Positions 33,632-41,503 of a DNA stretch of 51,106 nucleotides are shown here, one piece after another. The DNA lies in contig DATMIW010000042.1 in the NCBI GenBank assembly GCA_035554115.1, positions 1-51,106 of the forward strand, written 5' to 3'. Under the pieces are notes generated by a model. That model had not been told where the DNA came from. It ran no database searches and worked only from the letters and a program-made list of their open reading frames with translations. This DNA is from CAXTSE01 sp035554115. Lineage in GTDB: Bacteria; Actinomycetota; Actinomycetes; Actinomycetales; Microbacteriaceae. Every line of letters begins with the position of its first letter. Positions within the stretch are counted from its first letter, which is position 1. The translations under genes were made by a program, and so were the position numbers.

Positions 33632-33721
33632 ATGAAGCGTATTTACTACTATCAGGCCTAATGTCGCCCAGTATCGCGCAAATATGCCTGAAATAACCCG
33701 GAAAGTTTCCGTATGCTTCAT
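33632..33721. promoter_or_regulatory. Palindromes in pckG-regulator divergent promoter region
   Basis: The intergenic region has a perfect 13-bp palindrome CGGAAA-G-TTTCCG (33699-33711), 12 bases before the regulator ATG. It is flanked by a long-range inverted repeat ATGAAGC (33632-33638) / GCTTCAT (33715-33721) that lies near both gene starts. The palindrome partly resembles the AACTTTGC-type motif reported for RamB. Autoregulation and control of pckG are inferred. Confidence 0.5.
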
Positions 33722-33723
33722 TT

Positions 33724-35154
33724 ATGAACGATCTCGCGACGCTTGGCCAGCGAATTCGACACTTTCGCACACAAGCCGGACTGACGCTCGACCAGCTCGG
33801 ATCGGCGGCTGGTGTTGCGGCGAGTCAACTCTCCCTTATGGAGAACGGCAAGCGCGAGCCGAGACTTTCTTTGCTCAGCGCCCTGGCCTCCCACCTCGGG
33901 ATCCCGGTTGCCGAACTTCTCGAGCCAACGGCGCCAAGTGAGCGCGCACGTCTCGAAATCGAGCTCGAACACGCCCAGTCGAGTCCTGTGTATGCCGAGC
34001 TCGGTTTGCCGGTGCTGCGTGCCGGCAAAAGCATGAGCGACGAGACGCTGCACGCGCTCGTGGGCATGCATGCGGAGCTGGCACGACGCGCCCGCGAAGC
34101 GATAGCGACCCCGGAAGAGGCGCGCCGAGCCAACACCGAGCTGCGCGCCATGATGCGCGCGCGAGACAACCACCTGCCCGAGATCGAGGAACTCGCCGAA
34201 CAGCAGCTCAAGTCCGTCGGTCATACGGTCGGTGCCCTCACGCACCGGTCAGTGCGCCAGATGGCCGAGAATCTGGGATTCGAACTGGTCCACGTGGGGG
34301 ACCTCCCGCATTCAACCCGGTCGGTGACCGATCTCGAGAACGGTCGCATCTACCTGCCGCCCACCTCGATCCCCGGAGGACACGGGCTGAGGTCAATGGC
34401 CCTGCAAGCCATCGCTCACCGACTGCTCGGCCATGCGGCACCCGCCAACTATGCGCAATTCCTGCAGCAGCGTCTCGAGATCAACTATTTCGCCGCCGCG
34501 TGCCTCATGCCGCTCACGCAATCGGTGGCCTTCCTGCGACAGGCCAAAACTGATCGCAACATTGCAATCGAAGACTTTCGCGACGCCTTTGGGACCACGC
34601 ACGAATCGGCTGCTCTGCGCTTCACGAACTTGGCCACGCCATACCTCGATATGACGTGGCACTTCCTGCGCGTGGGGGGCGATGGCGCCGTCTACAAGGG
34701 GTATGAGAACGACGGCCTGCGCCTCCCGGTCGATGTCACCGGATCCACGGAGGGCGAGGTCGTGTGTCGCAATTGGAGTGCGCGCCAGGCCTTCGATCGC
34801 ACCAACCGCACCACCGAGTTCTACCAGTACACCGACACCCCGCAGGGCTCCTTCTTCGAGTCGACGCAGACTGGCACGAGCGCGAGCGAAGAGTTCTCGA
34901 TAACCCTGGGCGTTCCGTTCAGCGAGGCGCGCTGGTTCCGGGGGCGCGAGACGGTGCGGAGACTGACGTCGCGGTGCCCGGATGCGAGCTGCTGCCGGCG
35001 TCCGCCGGCTGACCTGGCTCAGCAGTGGCAGGGGAAGGCCTGGACGAGCGCGAAAGTCCACGCGCACATTTTCTCGCCGCTGCCATCCGGAACATTTCCC
35101 GGTGTCGATGACCGCGAGCTGTATGAGTTCCTCGAGGCGCATGCCGCGAATTAA
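33724..35154 (+). CDS. ramB: RamB/PrpR-type short-chain fatty acyl regulator (XRE + DUF2083)
   Basis: A 476-residue regulator of the short-chain fatty acyl (ScfR) family, which includes RamB of Corynebacterium (acetate metabolism) and PrpR of Mycobacterium (propionate). The N-terminal XRE helix-turn-helix is LGQRIRHFRTQAGLTLDQLG, then AAGVAASQLSLMENGKREP. A helical middle and an IrrE-like domain follow; the peptidase motif is degraded (ALQAIAHRLLGHAAP). The C-terminal DUF2083 region has cysteines in EVVCRNWSAR and RCPDASCCRRPP, which in PrpR-type proteins bind an iron-sulfur cluster. It faces pckG, so I infer it tunes gluconeogenic flux on acetate or propionate. The gene symbol marks family membership; PrpR is an equal alternative. 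No prp or ace genes are in the window. Confidence 0.85.
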   Translation: MNDLATLGQRIRHFRTQAGLTLDQLGSAAGVAASQLSLMENGKREPRLSLLSALASHLGIPVAELLEPTAPSERARLEIELEHAQSSPVYAELGLPVLRAGKSMSDETLHALVGMHAELARRAREAIATPEEARRANTELRAMMRARDNHLPEIEELAEQQLKSVGHTVGALTHRSVRQMAENLGFELVHVGDLPHSTRSVTDLENGRIYLPPTSIPGGHGLRSMALQAIAHRLLGHAAPANYAQFLQQRLEINYFAAACLMPLTQSVAFLRQAKTDRNIAIEDFRDAFGTTHESAALRFTNLATPYLDMTWHFLRVGGDGAVYKGYENDGLRLPVDVTGSTEGEVVCRNWSARQAFDRTNRTTEFYQYTDTPQGSFFESTQTGTSASEEFSITLGVPFSEARWFRGRETVRRLTSRCPDASCCRRPPADLAQQWQGKAWTSAKVHAHIFSPLPSGTFPGVDDRELYEFLEAHAAN

Positions 35155-35167
35155 TGCGCGAGCCGAG

Positions 35168-35872
35168 TCACCGAGGTCCCGTCTCGGTTCCGGCGCGTCG
35201 CACCAGATAGTCGTAGCCGGATTGCAGAAGGGCCGGTGACGCGACTGTCGCCTTCTTCAGAGCCACTTCGTCATCGTCCGACCATTGCGCCGGTCCGCCG
35301 GCGGCCATCGCGGCGAGCTGGATTTCGCACGCCTTGTTGAGCAGGACCGCGCGCATAACCGCCTCTGCCACAGAGCTGCCGACAGTGACGAGGCCGTGAC
35401 CGGGGATCAGCGCGCCCGCCTGAGCGCCCACTGTCGCAGCAAGAGCGTCGCCCGTCTCCGCATCGGCGATTAGGGCTCCCGTCTGCGTGAAGCGCGGAAT
35501 GTCGGGGTTGACGAACATGATCGCGTCATGCGAGATCGGCCGCAGCGGAACATTGAGCGACGCGAAAGCGACTGCGCTCGGTGCATGGGTGTGGACGACG
35601 GCGCCCACATCGGGGCGAGCAGCCACAATCTGGGTGTGGATCGGGTATTCGAGGTGTCGCCGGCCAGACCCCTCTAGTACCTCGCCAGTTGGTGAAACAA
35701 GGACGACGCGTTCCTCAGTTACCTCTTCGAACGCCCAACCCGACGCCTTCATCCAGACGCCCCGCCCGGCTGGATCGACGATTGAGACGTGACCCCAGAC
35801 CATGTCCGAATGGCCCGCAGCGCCGAGGGCACGGTTGGCGGCAACAAGTGCCGCAACGATGTCGTCTGTCAT
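35168..35872 (-). CDS. Class II aldolase/adducin-family protein (possible decarboxylase)
   Basis: A 234-residue zinc-dependent aldolase-fold protein. Metal-binding histidines are visible in VVHTHAPSAVAFASL and in LIPGHGLVTVG, with a catalytic acidic residue likely in RRHLEYPIHTQIV. The block DMVWGHVSIVDPAGRGVWMK is family-typical. Members include L-fuculose-phosphate and ribulose-phosphate aldolases/epimerases, but also aromatic decarboxylases such as 3,4-dihydroxyphthalate decarboxylase. Location behind a LigM-like O-demethylase and next to an IclR regulator favours an aromatic role; this is inference. The start is ATG 35872; a GTG six bases upstream is possible. It is separated from the O-demethylase gene by a 12-bp perfect hairpin. 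Confidence 0.82.
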   Translation of the reverse strand: MTDDIVAALVAANRALGAAGHSDMVWGHVSIVDPAGRGVWMKASGWAFEEVTEERVVLVSPTGEVLEGSGRRHLEYPIHTQIVAARPDVGAVVHTHAPSAVAFASLNVPLRPISHDAIMFVNPDIPRFTQTGALIADAETGDALAATVGAQAGALIPGHGLVTVGSSVAEAVMRAVLLNKACEIQLAAMAAGGPAQWSDDDEVALKKATVASPALLQSGYDYLVRRAGTETGPR

Positions 35873-35923
35873 ACGCACGCCCCATCCGGGTTGGTGGTCG
35901 GTAGCCGAACTGTAACAAGCCGC

Positions 35924-35961
35924 TGGGACGGCCGGATGTATGCGCGCACCCGGCCGTCCCA
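35924..35961 (-). terminator. 12-bp perfect hairpin between O-demethylase and aldolase genes
   Basis: TGGGACGGCCGG / CCGGCCGTCCCA with a 14-nt loop, eight bases past the O-demethylase stop on the minus strand. The tail (GCGGCTTGTTAC) is only mildly T-rich. It may act as a partial terminator, lowering expression of the aldolase-family gene. Confidence 0.7.
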
Positions 35962-35968
35962 ACGAACG

Positions 35969-37321
35969 CTATTTATCGCGGTACGCCGTGCGTGCGAAGT
36001 CGAAGTACGGCGACGGCGCAACAGTGGCCCGGATGCGGACCTGGCGGTGCGGTTCGACGTGCGGCTTGTGCGAGTTCGGGTCCTCGCCCCACAGCAGCTC
36101 CACTTCGGTGCCCGGTTCGGCGAACTCAAGGTCGACCGCGGCGAGCGAGATGAACGCACGCTCATTGGCCAGATAGCCGCAGTCGAAGGAGATACCGACA
36201 TCCGCGCCGTCCTTCAGGACCCGGTCCGTCGGGAACTGTGCGTAGCGAGCCTTCGGCATCTCGATGAACTTGGCGGGCAGCTCGTCGGTGGTGAAAAGCG
36301 AGTCGACGGCCGCCGTGAAGTCCTCGTGGTTCCAGACCAGTGTCACCTTGGTGCGCTTCTTGTCTGCAGCGTGCTTTTCGAGTGCTTCTTTACCGAGGAA
36401 GTCGTGGTCGAACGACACCGAGCGGCCGAGTCCCACGTCGAAAGGAGTCACGTAGTAGTCGGTGATATCGGATGACGCCAAGCTGCCTCCGAAGGAGCCG
36501 ACTTTGCTCGCGTCCAGCCACTCGCGGTAGCCCCGCAACTCGTCGTCGAAGATGGCGGGCGGCGGCGACGGGATCCAGCCCGAACCGAGGTTGGCTGTCG
36601 AATAGGCGCGCGCTCCGGCGCGGATGAGGCCGAACTCAGCTCCGCCTTCGAGAAGCTCGGCGAGAACCGCCTCGCCGTCTTCCCACGGACCCCAGAACTC
36701 GAATCCGGGCTGACCCGCCATGCCGTGGCGCAGCACGCCGACAGTCCGACCGGCAACGGTGATCTCACCCATGTGGAAGAACTTGAGCTCGGGGGCAGGC
36801 TGACCGGTGACCTTCTCGACGACCTTGAGCGCATTGGGCCCCTGGATCTCGTAGCGATACAGCTTCGGGTCGCCGACCCGTGCCAGGGAGTGGTTGTCGC
36901 GCACAAGCTGCACGTCCCAGTCGCCGGTCTCGATGTTGTACTCGACCCAGTCCGCCAGGGTGGTGGTGACGAGGTCGTAGTCGTTTTCGCCGAACTGGAA
37001 CAGGATTCCGTCGCCGATCACATATCCACCGTGGTTGACGGCGACGAACTGCTTGGCGCGGCCCGGTGTGTAGGCGGCGGCTGCGTTGGTGCCCAGCCAA
37101 GTGAAGAACTTGGTGGCATCCGGACCGGTGACGAACAGGTCGGTCATGTGGTGGGACTGGTCGAGCAGGGCGACAGTGTCGCGCCAGGCGGCCTGCTCGC
37201 TGCGCCAGTTGGTGAATTCCGGCTGAACCGGGAAGGTGAAGGGACGCGCCTTTGCGTTCCGGACTACCTCGACGGCGCTTCCGGCCTCGTCGATGGCCTG
37301 TTGCAAACTCTGACTGGTCAT
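35969..37321 (-). CDS. Tetrahydrofolate-dependent O-demethylase, LigM/DesA-like (GcvT fold)
   Basis: A 450-residue protein of the aminomethyltransferase (GcvT) superfamily. The folate-binding N-terminal domain shows WRDTVALLDQSHHMTDLFV, VAVNHGGYVIGDGILFQF and YRYEIQGPNALKVVEKVTG; the C-terminal domain ends PGTEVELLWGEDPN, PHVEPHRQVRIRATVAPSPY. That ending resembles vanillate and syringate O-demethylases (LigM, DesA), which move the aryl methyl ether carbon to tetrahydrofolate. Related GcvT-fold demethylases (DmdA for dimethylsulfoniopropionate, sarcosine/dimethylglycine enzymes) are alternatives. The start ATG has GAAGAGG five bases upstream. It diverges from an IclR regulator. A class II aldolase-family gene follows. 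No metF or ligH homologue is adjacent, so methyl-folate would enter the general C1 pool. Confidence 0.82.
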   Translation of the reverse strand: MTSQSLQQAIDEAGSAVEVVRNAKARPFTFPVQPEFTNWRSEQAAWRDTVALLDQSHHMTDLFVTGPDATKFFTWLGTNAAAAYTPGRAKQFVAVNHGGYVIGDGILFQFGENDYDLVTTTLADWVEYNIETGDWDVQLVRDNHSLARVGDPKLYRYEIQGPNALKVVEKVTGQPAPELKFFHMGEITVAGRTVGVLRHGMAGQPGFEFWGPWEDGEAVLAELLEGGAEFGLIRAGARAYSTANLGSGWIPSPPPAIFDDELRGYREWLDASKVGSFGGSLASSDITDYYVTPFDVGLGRSVSFDHDFLGKEALEKHAADKKRTKVTLVWNHEDFTAAVDSLFTTDELPAKFIEMPKARYAQFPTDRVLKDGADVGISFDCGYLANERAFISLAAVDLEFAEPGTEVELLWGEDPNSHKPHVEPHRQVRIRATVAPSPYFDFARTAYRDK

Positions 37322-37424
37322 AAGAACCTCTTCGTTAGGCCGTTCTGAGCCGAACGGCGACGGCGTTGTCGTGGCCTCACAGTAGGCACCCGAGCCAGAG
37401 GGATGAAAGAATAATCCCGTTCAT

Positions 37425-37440
37425 GCGAAAAGTTTTTCGC
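37425..37440. promoter_or_regulatory. 16-bp palindrome, probable IclR operator
   Basis: GCGAAAA-GT-TTTTCGC has 7-bp perfect inverted arms with a two-base centre and lies 20 bases before the IclR gene start, in the divergent region with the O-demethylase gene. Size, A/T-rich inner arms and position fit IclR-family operators, which are usually palindromes of about 14-17 bp near the regulator's own promoter. Confidence 0.65.
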
Positions 37441-37459
37441 TCGTATCGAAGGCGGGACG

Positions 37460-38242
37460 ATGGCCAACCAGTCAGCGGGAGTCTCGGTCGTGAGCCGGGC
37501 GGTGAAGCTTCTCGAAGCGTTCGATGCTGGCGTCCGAGACCTGAGTGCGACGCAGATTGCCTCGCGCGCCGACCTTCCGCTCACCACGGCGCATCGCCTC
37601 CTTGGAGAGCTGACGGAGGTGGGTCTACTCGAGAAGCTGCCCAACCGGCGGTACCGCATCGGTCTGAAGCTCTGGGAGATCGCGGTGCGCACACCGGGGG
37701 CTCTCGGCATCCGCGAAATCGCCACTCCGGCGCTGCGAGCCGCTCATCGTCTTATTGGCCAGCACGTGCAGCTCAGTGTGCTGCAAGAGGGTGACACCCT
37801 GTATCTCGAACGTCTTTCCGCGCCGAATGCCGTGATCAACCTCACGATCATCGGGGGTCGTCTGCCGTTCACCGCGACCTCCAGCGGCCATGTTCTTGTC
37901 GCCTTCAGCGAGCCGTCGCTGCAGGAGCAGCTGATCCAGCGTCCGCGCCCACGAAGCCGCTTCGTGCCGTCGTTCAGCAATGACGAACTCGCCGAGCGAC
38001 TCCGGGTCGTGCGCCGCCAGGGATACGAGATTGCGCACGGATACATACATCCGGATGCGACCTCGCTAGCTGTGCCGGTGTTCGGCCCGCTCTCCGATGT
38101 TGTTGCGTCGGTGTCTGCGGTGGTGCCCACCGAGGATGTGCGAGAAGAGGCGGTTCTCGCCACCCTGCAGGGTGCCGCTCATCAGATCAGGACAGCCCTC
38201 ACCCGCCACTACTCGGGGCGAAACAACGCAGAGCAGCAGTAG
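37460..38242 (+). CDS. IclR-family transcriptional regulator
   Basis: A 260-residue regulator. The N-terminal winged helix-turn-helix is SRAVKLLEAFDAGVRDLSAT, QIASRADLPLTTAHRLLGEL and LEKLPNRRYRIGLKLWEI. The C-terminal effector domain (GAF-like IclR domain) includes LSVLQEGDTLYLERLSAPN, TATSSGHVLVAFSEP and GYEIAHGYIHPDATSLAVPV. IclR proteins often regulate aromatic, acetate or sugar-acid catabolism. The divergent placement beside a LigM-like O-demethylase and a palindrome in between indicate local control and autoregulation. The start ATG has GAAGG seven bases upstream. The gene ends 8 bases before the 3' end of an opposing tRNA-Arg gene. Confidence 0.92.
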   Translation: MANQSAGVSVVSRAVKLLEAFDAGVRDLSATQIASRADLPLTTAHRLLGELTEVGLLEKLPNRRYRIGLKLWEIAVRTPGALGIREIATPALRAAHRLIGQHVQLSVLQEGDTLYLERLSAPNAVINLTIIGGRLPFTATSSGHVLVAFSEPSLQEQLIQRPRPRSRFVPSFSNDELAERLRVVRRQGYEIAHGYIHPDATSLAVPVFGPLSDVVASVSAVVPTEDVREEAVLATLQGAAHQIRTALTRHYSGRNNAEQQ

Positions 38243-38250
38243 ACCGACAG

Positions 38251-38326
38251 TGGTGCCCCCGACACGATTCGAACGTGCGGCCTCTTCCTCCGGAGGGAAG
38301 CGCTCTATCCACTGAGCTACGGGGGC
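38251..38326 (-). tRNA. tRNA-Arg (anticodon CCG)
   Basis: A complete cloverleaf on the minus strand: acceptor stem GCCCCCG / CGGGGGC, D-arm TAGCTCAGTGGATAGAGC, anticodon stem CTTCC/GGAAG with loop CTCCGGA giving anticodon CCG, T-loop GTTCGAATC, discriminator A and encoded CCA (38251-38253). It decodes CGG. Confidence 0.95.
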
Positions 38327-38327
38327 G

Positions 38328-38359
38328 CGGTGCCGATCCAGGTTAGCAGGGCGGCACCG
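38328..38359 (-). terminator. Hairpin between lipoprotein gene and tRNA-Arg
   Basis: CGGTGCCG (38328-38335) pairs with CGGCACCG (38352-38359) across 16 nt; an alternative pairing ATCCAG/CTGGAT overlaps it. It lies just past the lipoprotein gene on the minus strand and immediately upstream of the tRNA. It may terminate the lipoprotein transcript or mark a processing boundary. Confidence 0.4.
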
Positions 38360-38383
38360 TCTGGATTCCGCCGCACCATGCCG

Positions 38384-38968
38384 TTAGGGAGTGAGTGCGC
38401 CCGTCACTGACGCCACGAGAGTTGTTGCATCTTCGCCGGTACCAAAGTACGGCGACTCGAGCACGATCCAGTACCCCGAATTGAAGACCGTCACGGCTCC
38501 GACGCTGCCCTCGCTGGTGAAGAATGCGTCACCGAGCGCGGGGACAGCTGTGCCTTTCGCGGCGGTCTCGTGAAGTGACGCAGTGGTGCCGGCATCGAAG
38601 TGCGCGACCGAGAGGTCGACAACTTCACCACTCGTTTGGTTCTGCCAGCGGCACGCGAGTCCCTTGTATTGCGTCGCACGGGCACCCGCCGACGACTTCG
38701 CCGGGGTGAAGTCGTCGAGCAGGCCGAAGTTGGGGTTGAAGTCGTACATGGTGTCGGGACTCACGAGATCGTTACACGTCTGGGTGACGGGCGTGCTCGT
38801 GGCACCTGTGGGCGGTGCCACGGTCGGTCCGGCGGGCGGCGGCGTACCCGGATTCGGGCCCGTCGGCTCGGTCGTTGCGACGGGAGTAGGCGCGCATCCG
38901 GCGAACAGTGCCAGCGCAAGGGCGGCGACGGCAAGGGGAGGCGTGAGGCGGCGACGCGTGGCGAGCAT
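38384..38968 (-). CDS. Hypothetical lipoprotein, Pro/Thr-rich linker
   Basis: A 194-residue secreted protein. The signal peptide (PLAVAALALALFAGC) ends in a lipobox with Cys25. A Pro/Thr/Gly-rich linker of about 40 residues follows (TGPNPGTPPPAGPTVAPPTG), then a globular part of about 130 residues with two cysteines (QTCNDLVSP and KGLACRWQNQTSG) likely to form a disulfide. The CRW motif and general layout are reminiscent of DUF3558-type lipoproteins, but I am not sure of that. It diverges from argS with about 60 bases between. No function can be assigned. The start ATG has only a weak AGAG upstream. Confidence 0.78.
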   Translation of the reverse strand: MLATRRRLTPPLAVAALALALFAGCAPTPVATTEPTGPNPGTPPPAGPTVAPPTGATSTPVTQTCNDLVSPDTMYDFNPNFGLLDDFTPAKSSAGARATQYKGLACRWQNQTSGEVVDLSVAHFDAGTTASLHETAAKGTAVPALGDAFFTSEGSVGAVTVFNSGYWIVLESPYFGTGEDATTLVASVTGALTP

Positions 38969-39029
38969 GTCTCTATTGTGTGCTCTTGGGGCCGCAGGCG
39001 GGTGTGTGACTCACCGGTAGGATCGGTGC

Positions 39030-40691
39030 GTGAATCCCGCTGATCTGACTGCCGCGCTGCTCCATGTCGCGAGGTCGGTGGCGACAGCACAGGGCGCCGA
39101 GGGCGCGTCGATTGCCGACGCGGATGTCAGCCTCGAACGACCGCGCAATCGGGACCACGGTGACTGGGCCTCCAATGTTGCCCTGAAGCTGGGCAAGCGT
39201 CTCGGGCTCGAATCCCGTGCCTTTGCGGGCGAGGTGGCCACCGCGCTCGCTGCAGTCGACGGAGTCGCATCGGTGGATGTCGCGGGTCCGGGCTTCTTGA
39301 ACATCACGCTCGACGCGGCGGCGGCCGGCATTCTCGCGCAGCGCATCGTCGAGGCGGGCAGCGAGTACGGACGCGGCACGCTGTACTCAGGCGTGACGAT
39401 CAACCTCGAATTCGTGTCAGCGAACCCGACCGGCCCCATCCATATCGGCGGCACTCGATGGGCTGCGGTGGGCGACAGCCTCGCCCGACTCTTCGAGGCG
39501 CAGGGCGGACTCGTGACCCGCGAGTACTACTTCAACGACCACGGCGCCCAGATCGACAGGTTTGCGCGCAGCCTCCTGGCGGCGCACCTCGGCGAGCCGG
39601 CCCCCGACGACGGCTATGGCGGCCAGTACATCCTCGACATTGCGGCGCGGATTGAAGAGGTCTATCCCGGCGATCTGAGCACGTTGCCGCAGGCCGAGGC
39701 TCAGGAGGTATTCCGCTCAATCGGCGTCGACCTGATGTTCGGCGATATCAAGGTGAGCCTGCACAATTTCGGCGTCGACTTCGACGTGTACTTCCACGAG
39801 AACGAGGTGCACGAGTCGGGCGCTGTCGATCATGCTGTCGCCCGCCTGCGCGAGCTGGGTCATGTCTACGACGCAGATGGCGCGACCTGGTTGCGCACGA
39901 CCGAGTTCGGTGACGACAAAGACCGGGTCGTGATCAAAAGCGACGGCGAACCGGCGTATATCTCGGGCGATCTCGCCTACTACCTCAACAAGCGCGAGCG
40001 CGGATTCGAGCGCAACCTCATCCTGCTCGGCGCCGATCACCACGGCTATGTCAAGCGTCTGATGGCGATGACCGCGGCGTTCGGCGACGTTCCCGAGGTC
40101 AACCTCGAGATCCTGATCGGACAGCTCGTCAACCTCGTGCAGGACGGCGAGCCGGTCCGGATGTCGAAGCGCGCGGGCACCGTCGTCACGATGGAAGATC
40201 TTGTCGACGTCGTCGGAGTGGATGCGGCACGCTACGCGCTCGTGCGCAGCTCCGTCGATTCACAGGTCGATATCGACCTCGGGGTGCTGCAGAAGAAGTC
40301 GAATGACAACCCCGTTTTCTATGTGCAGTACGCGCATGCACGCACGAATGCTGTCGCGCGGAATGCGGAGTCGGCGGGCGTCGATAACTCAGAGTTCGAT
40401 CCGTCGCTGCTGTCGCACGAAAGCGAAAGCATTCTGTTGGGAGTTCTCGCCGAGTTCCCGCGCATCACGCTTCAGGCCGCCGAGCTGCGCGAACCGCACC
40501 GGATCGCCCGTTACCTTGAAGACCTCGCAGGCTCGTATCACCGCTGGTACGACGCGTGTCGCGTCACGCCGCAGGGCGAAGAGGCCATCACCGCTGTCCA
40601 TCGTTCGCGCCTCTGGCTGAATGCCGCCACCGGACAGGTCTTGCGCAACGGGCTCGCCCTACTGGGGGTTTCGGCTCCCGAGAGGATGTGA
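39030..40691 (+). CDS. argS: Arginyl-tRNA synthetase
   Basis: A class I aminoacyl-tRNA synthetase that charges tRNA-Arg. The 553-residue protein has the N-terminal Add-1 domain, the HIGH-type motif NPTGPIHIGGTRWAAVGDSL, the KMSKS-equivalent RMSKRAGTVVTMEDLVDVVG and the anticodon-binding DALR domain (HRWYDACRVTPQG) ending ...SAPERM. GTG 39030 is the start. The cognate tRNA-Arg(CCG) gene lies about 700 bases upstream on the opposite strand, which is probably chance. It opens the long rightward block argS-DUF2993-lysA-hom-thrC-thrB-rho. Its stop abuts the next gene. Confidence 0.97.
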   Translation: MNPADLTAALLHVARSVATAQGAEGASIADADVSLERPRNRDHGDWASNVALKLGKRLGLESRAFAGEVATALAAVDGVASVDVAGPGFLNITLDAAAAGILAQRIVEAGSEYGRGTLYSGVTINLEFVSANPTGPIHIGGTRWAAVGDSLARLFEAQGGLVTREYYFNDHGAQIDRFARSLLAAHLGEPAPDDGYGGQYILDIAARIEEVYPGDLSTLPQAEAQEVFRSIGVDLMFGDIKVSLHNFGVDFDVYFHENEVHESGAVDHAVARLRELGHVYDADGATWLRTTEFGDDKDRVVIKSDGEPAYISGDLAYYLNKRERGFERNLILLGADHHGYVKRLMAMTAAFGDVPEVNLEILIGQLVNLVQDGEPVRMSKRAGTVVTMEDLVDVVGVDAARYALVRSSVDSQVDIDLGVLQKKSNDNPVFYVQYAHARTNAVARNAESAGVDNSEFDPSLLSHESESILLGVLAEFPRITLQAAELREPHRIARYLEDLAGSYHRWYDACRVTPQGEEAITAVHRSRLWLNAATGQVLRNGLALLGVSAPERM

Positions 40692-40693
40692 CG

Positions 40694-41503
40694 GTGACCG
40701 AGTCGCGCACCCTGTCCGACATCCGCGCCCCGCGCCGTCGTCGTCGGTGGCCCTGGCTGGTCGCCCTCGTGGTGTTCCTTCTCGTGCTGGTGGCGACCCT
40801 GATTGCGCTTGACGGGATGGCGCGAGATTTCGCGCGGGACCAGATCCGATCGCGCTTCGTGTCGACACTCGAGATTGACCCCGCAACGCCGGTGACTGTC
40901 GACCTCGGCCCTGGCTCGATCATCCTTCAAGGCCTGAGCGGTCGCATCGATTCTGTGGACATCACGGCGTCGACGCTCTCGATTGGCTCTCTCACGGGGT
41001 CGGCTGTTGTGCATGCCGAAGGCGTTCCGATCGACTCGAAGAAGTCCGTGGAGTCGCTGAGCATCTCGTTTTCTGTCCCGGAAAGCGGAGTGGCCGGGCT
41101 CGCGGGAAATCTGGACGGCATCGATCTGCAATCCGTCGTTATCGAGAAGGGCGAGATCCTCGCGTCGGGCACTGTCTCGCGCTTGGGGCTCACCCTGCCG
41201 GTGGGACTGGGCTTCACCCCGTCAGCCGAGAACGGACAGCTTCAGCTCACGCCGACGAGTGTGCAGCTCGACGGCACGTCCTACACAACAGAGGAGCTGC
41301 GGTCATCCCCGACCCTCGGTTTTCTCGTCGACGAGCTGCTCGCCCCGAGAACTGTGTGTATAGCCGACCGACTGCCGGCGTCACTGACGCTGACGCGTGT
41401 CGCCGTGGTGAACGACTCACTCGTCCTGTCGGCGGGCGCTCATGACACCACGCTCGGTGCCCTCGGCACACGCGGAGAATGCGCGGGAGGTAACGTGCCG
41501 TGA
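40694..41503 (+). CDS. DUF2993 (LmeA-like) membrane-anchored protein
   Basis: A 269-residue protein with a basic cytosolic N terminus (RAPRRRRRWP), one transmembrane helix (WLVALVVFLLVLVATLIALD) and an extracytoplasmic DUF2993 domain of repeated beta-strands (GSIILQGLSGRIDSVDITAS; VQLDGTSYTTEELR). Mycobacterial LmeA, from the same family, binds phospholipid and affects lipomannan elongation. A role in envelope lipid handling is inferred. I choose GTG 40694, with GAGAGG about eight bases upstream; GTG 40688 overlapping the argS stop is the alternative. The stop overlaps lysA (GTGA). This position between argS and lysA is, to my knowledge, usual for Microbacteriaceae. Confidence 0.82.
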   Translation: MTESRTLSDIRAPRRRRRWPWLVALVVFLLVLVATLIALDGMARDFARDQIRSRFVSTLEIDPATPVTVDLGPGSIILQGLSGRIDSVDITASTLSIGSLTGSAVVHAEGVPIDSKKSVESLSISFSVPESGVAGLAGNLDGIDLQSVVIEKGEILASGTVSRLGLTLPVGLGFTPSAENGQLQLTPTSVQLDGTSYTTEELRSSPTLGFLVDELLAPRTVCIADRLPASLTLTRVAVVNDSLVLSAGAHDTTLGALGTRGECAGGNVP

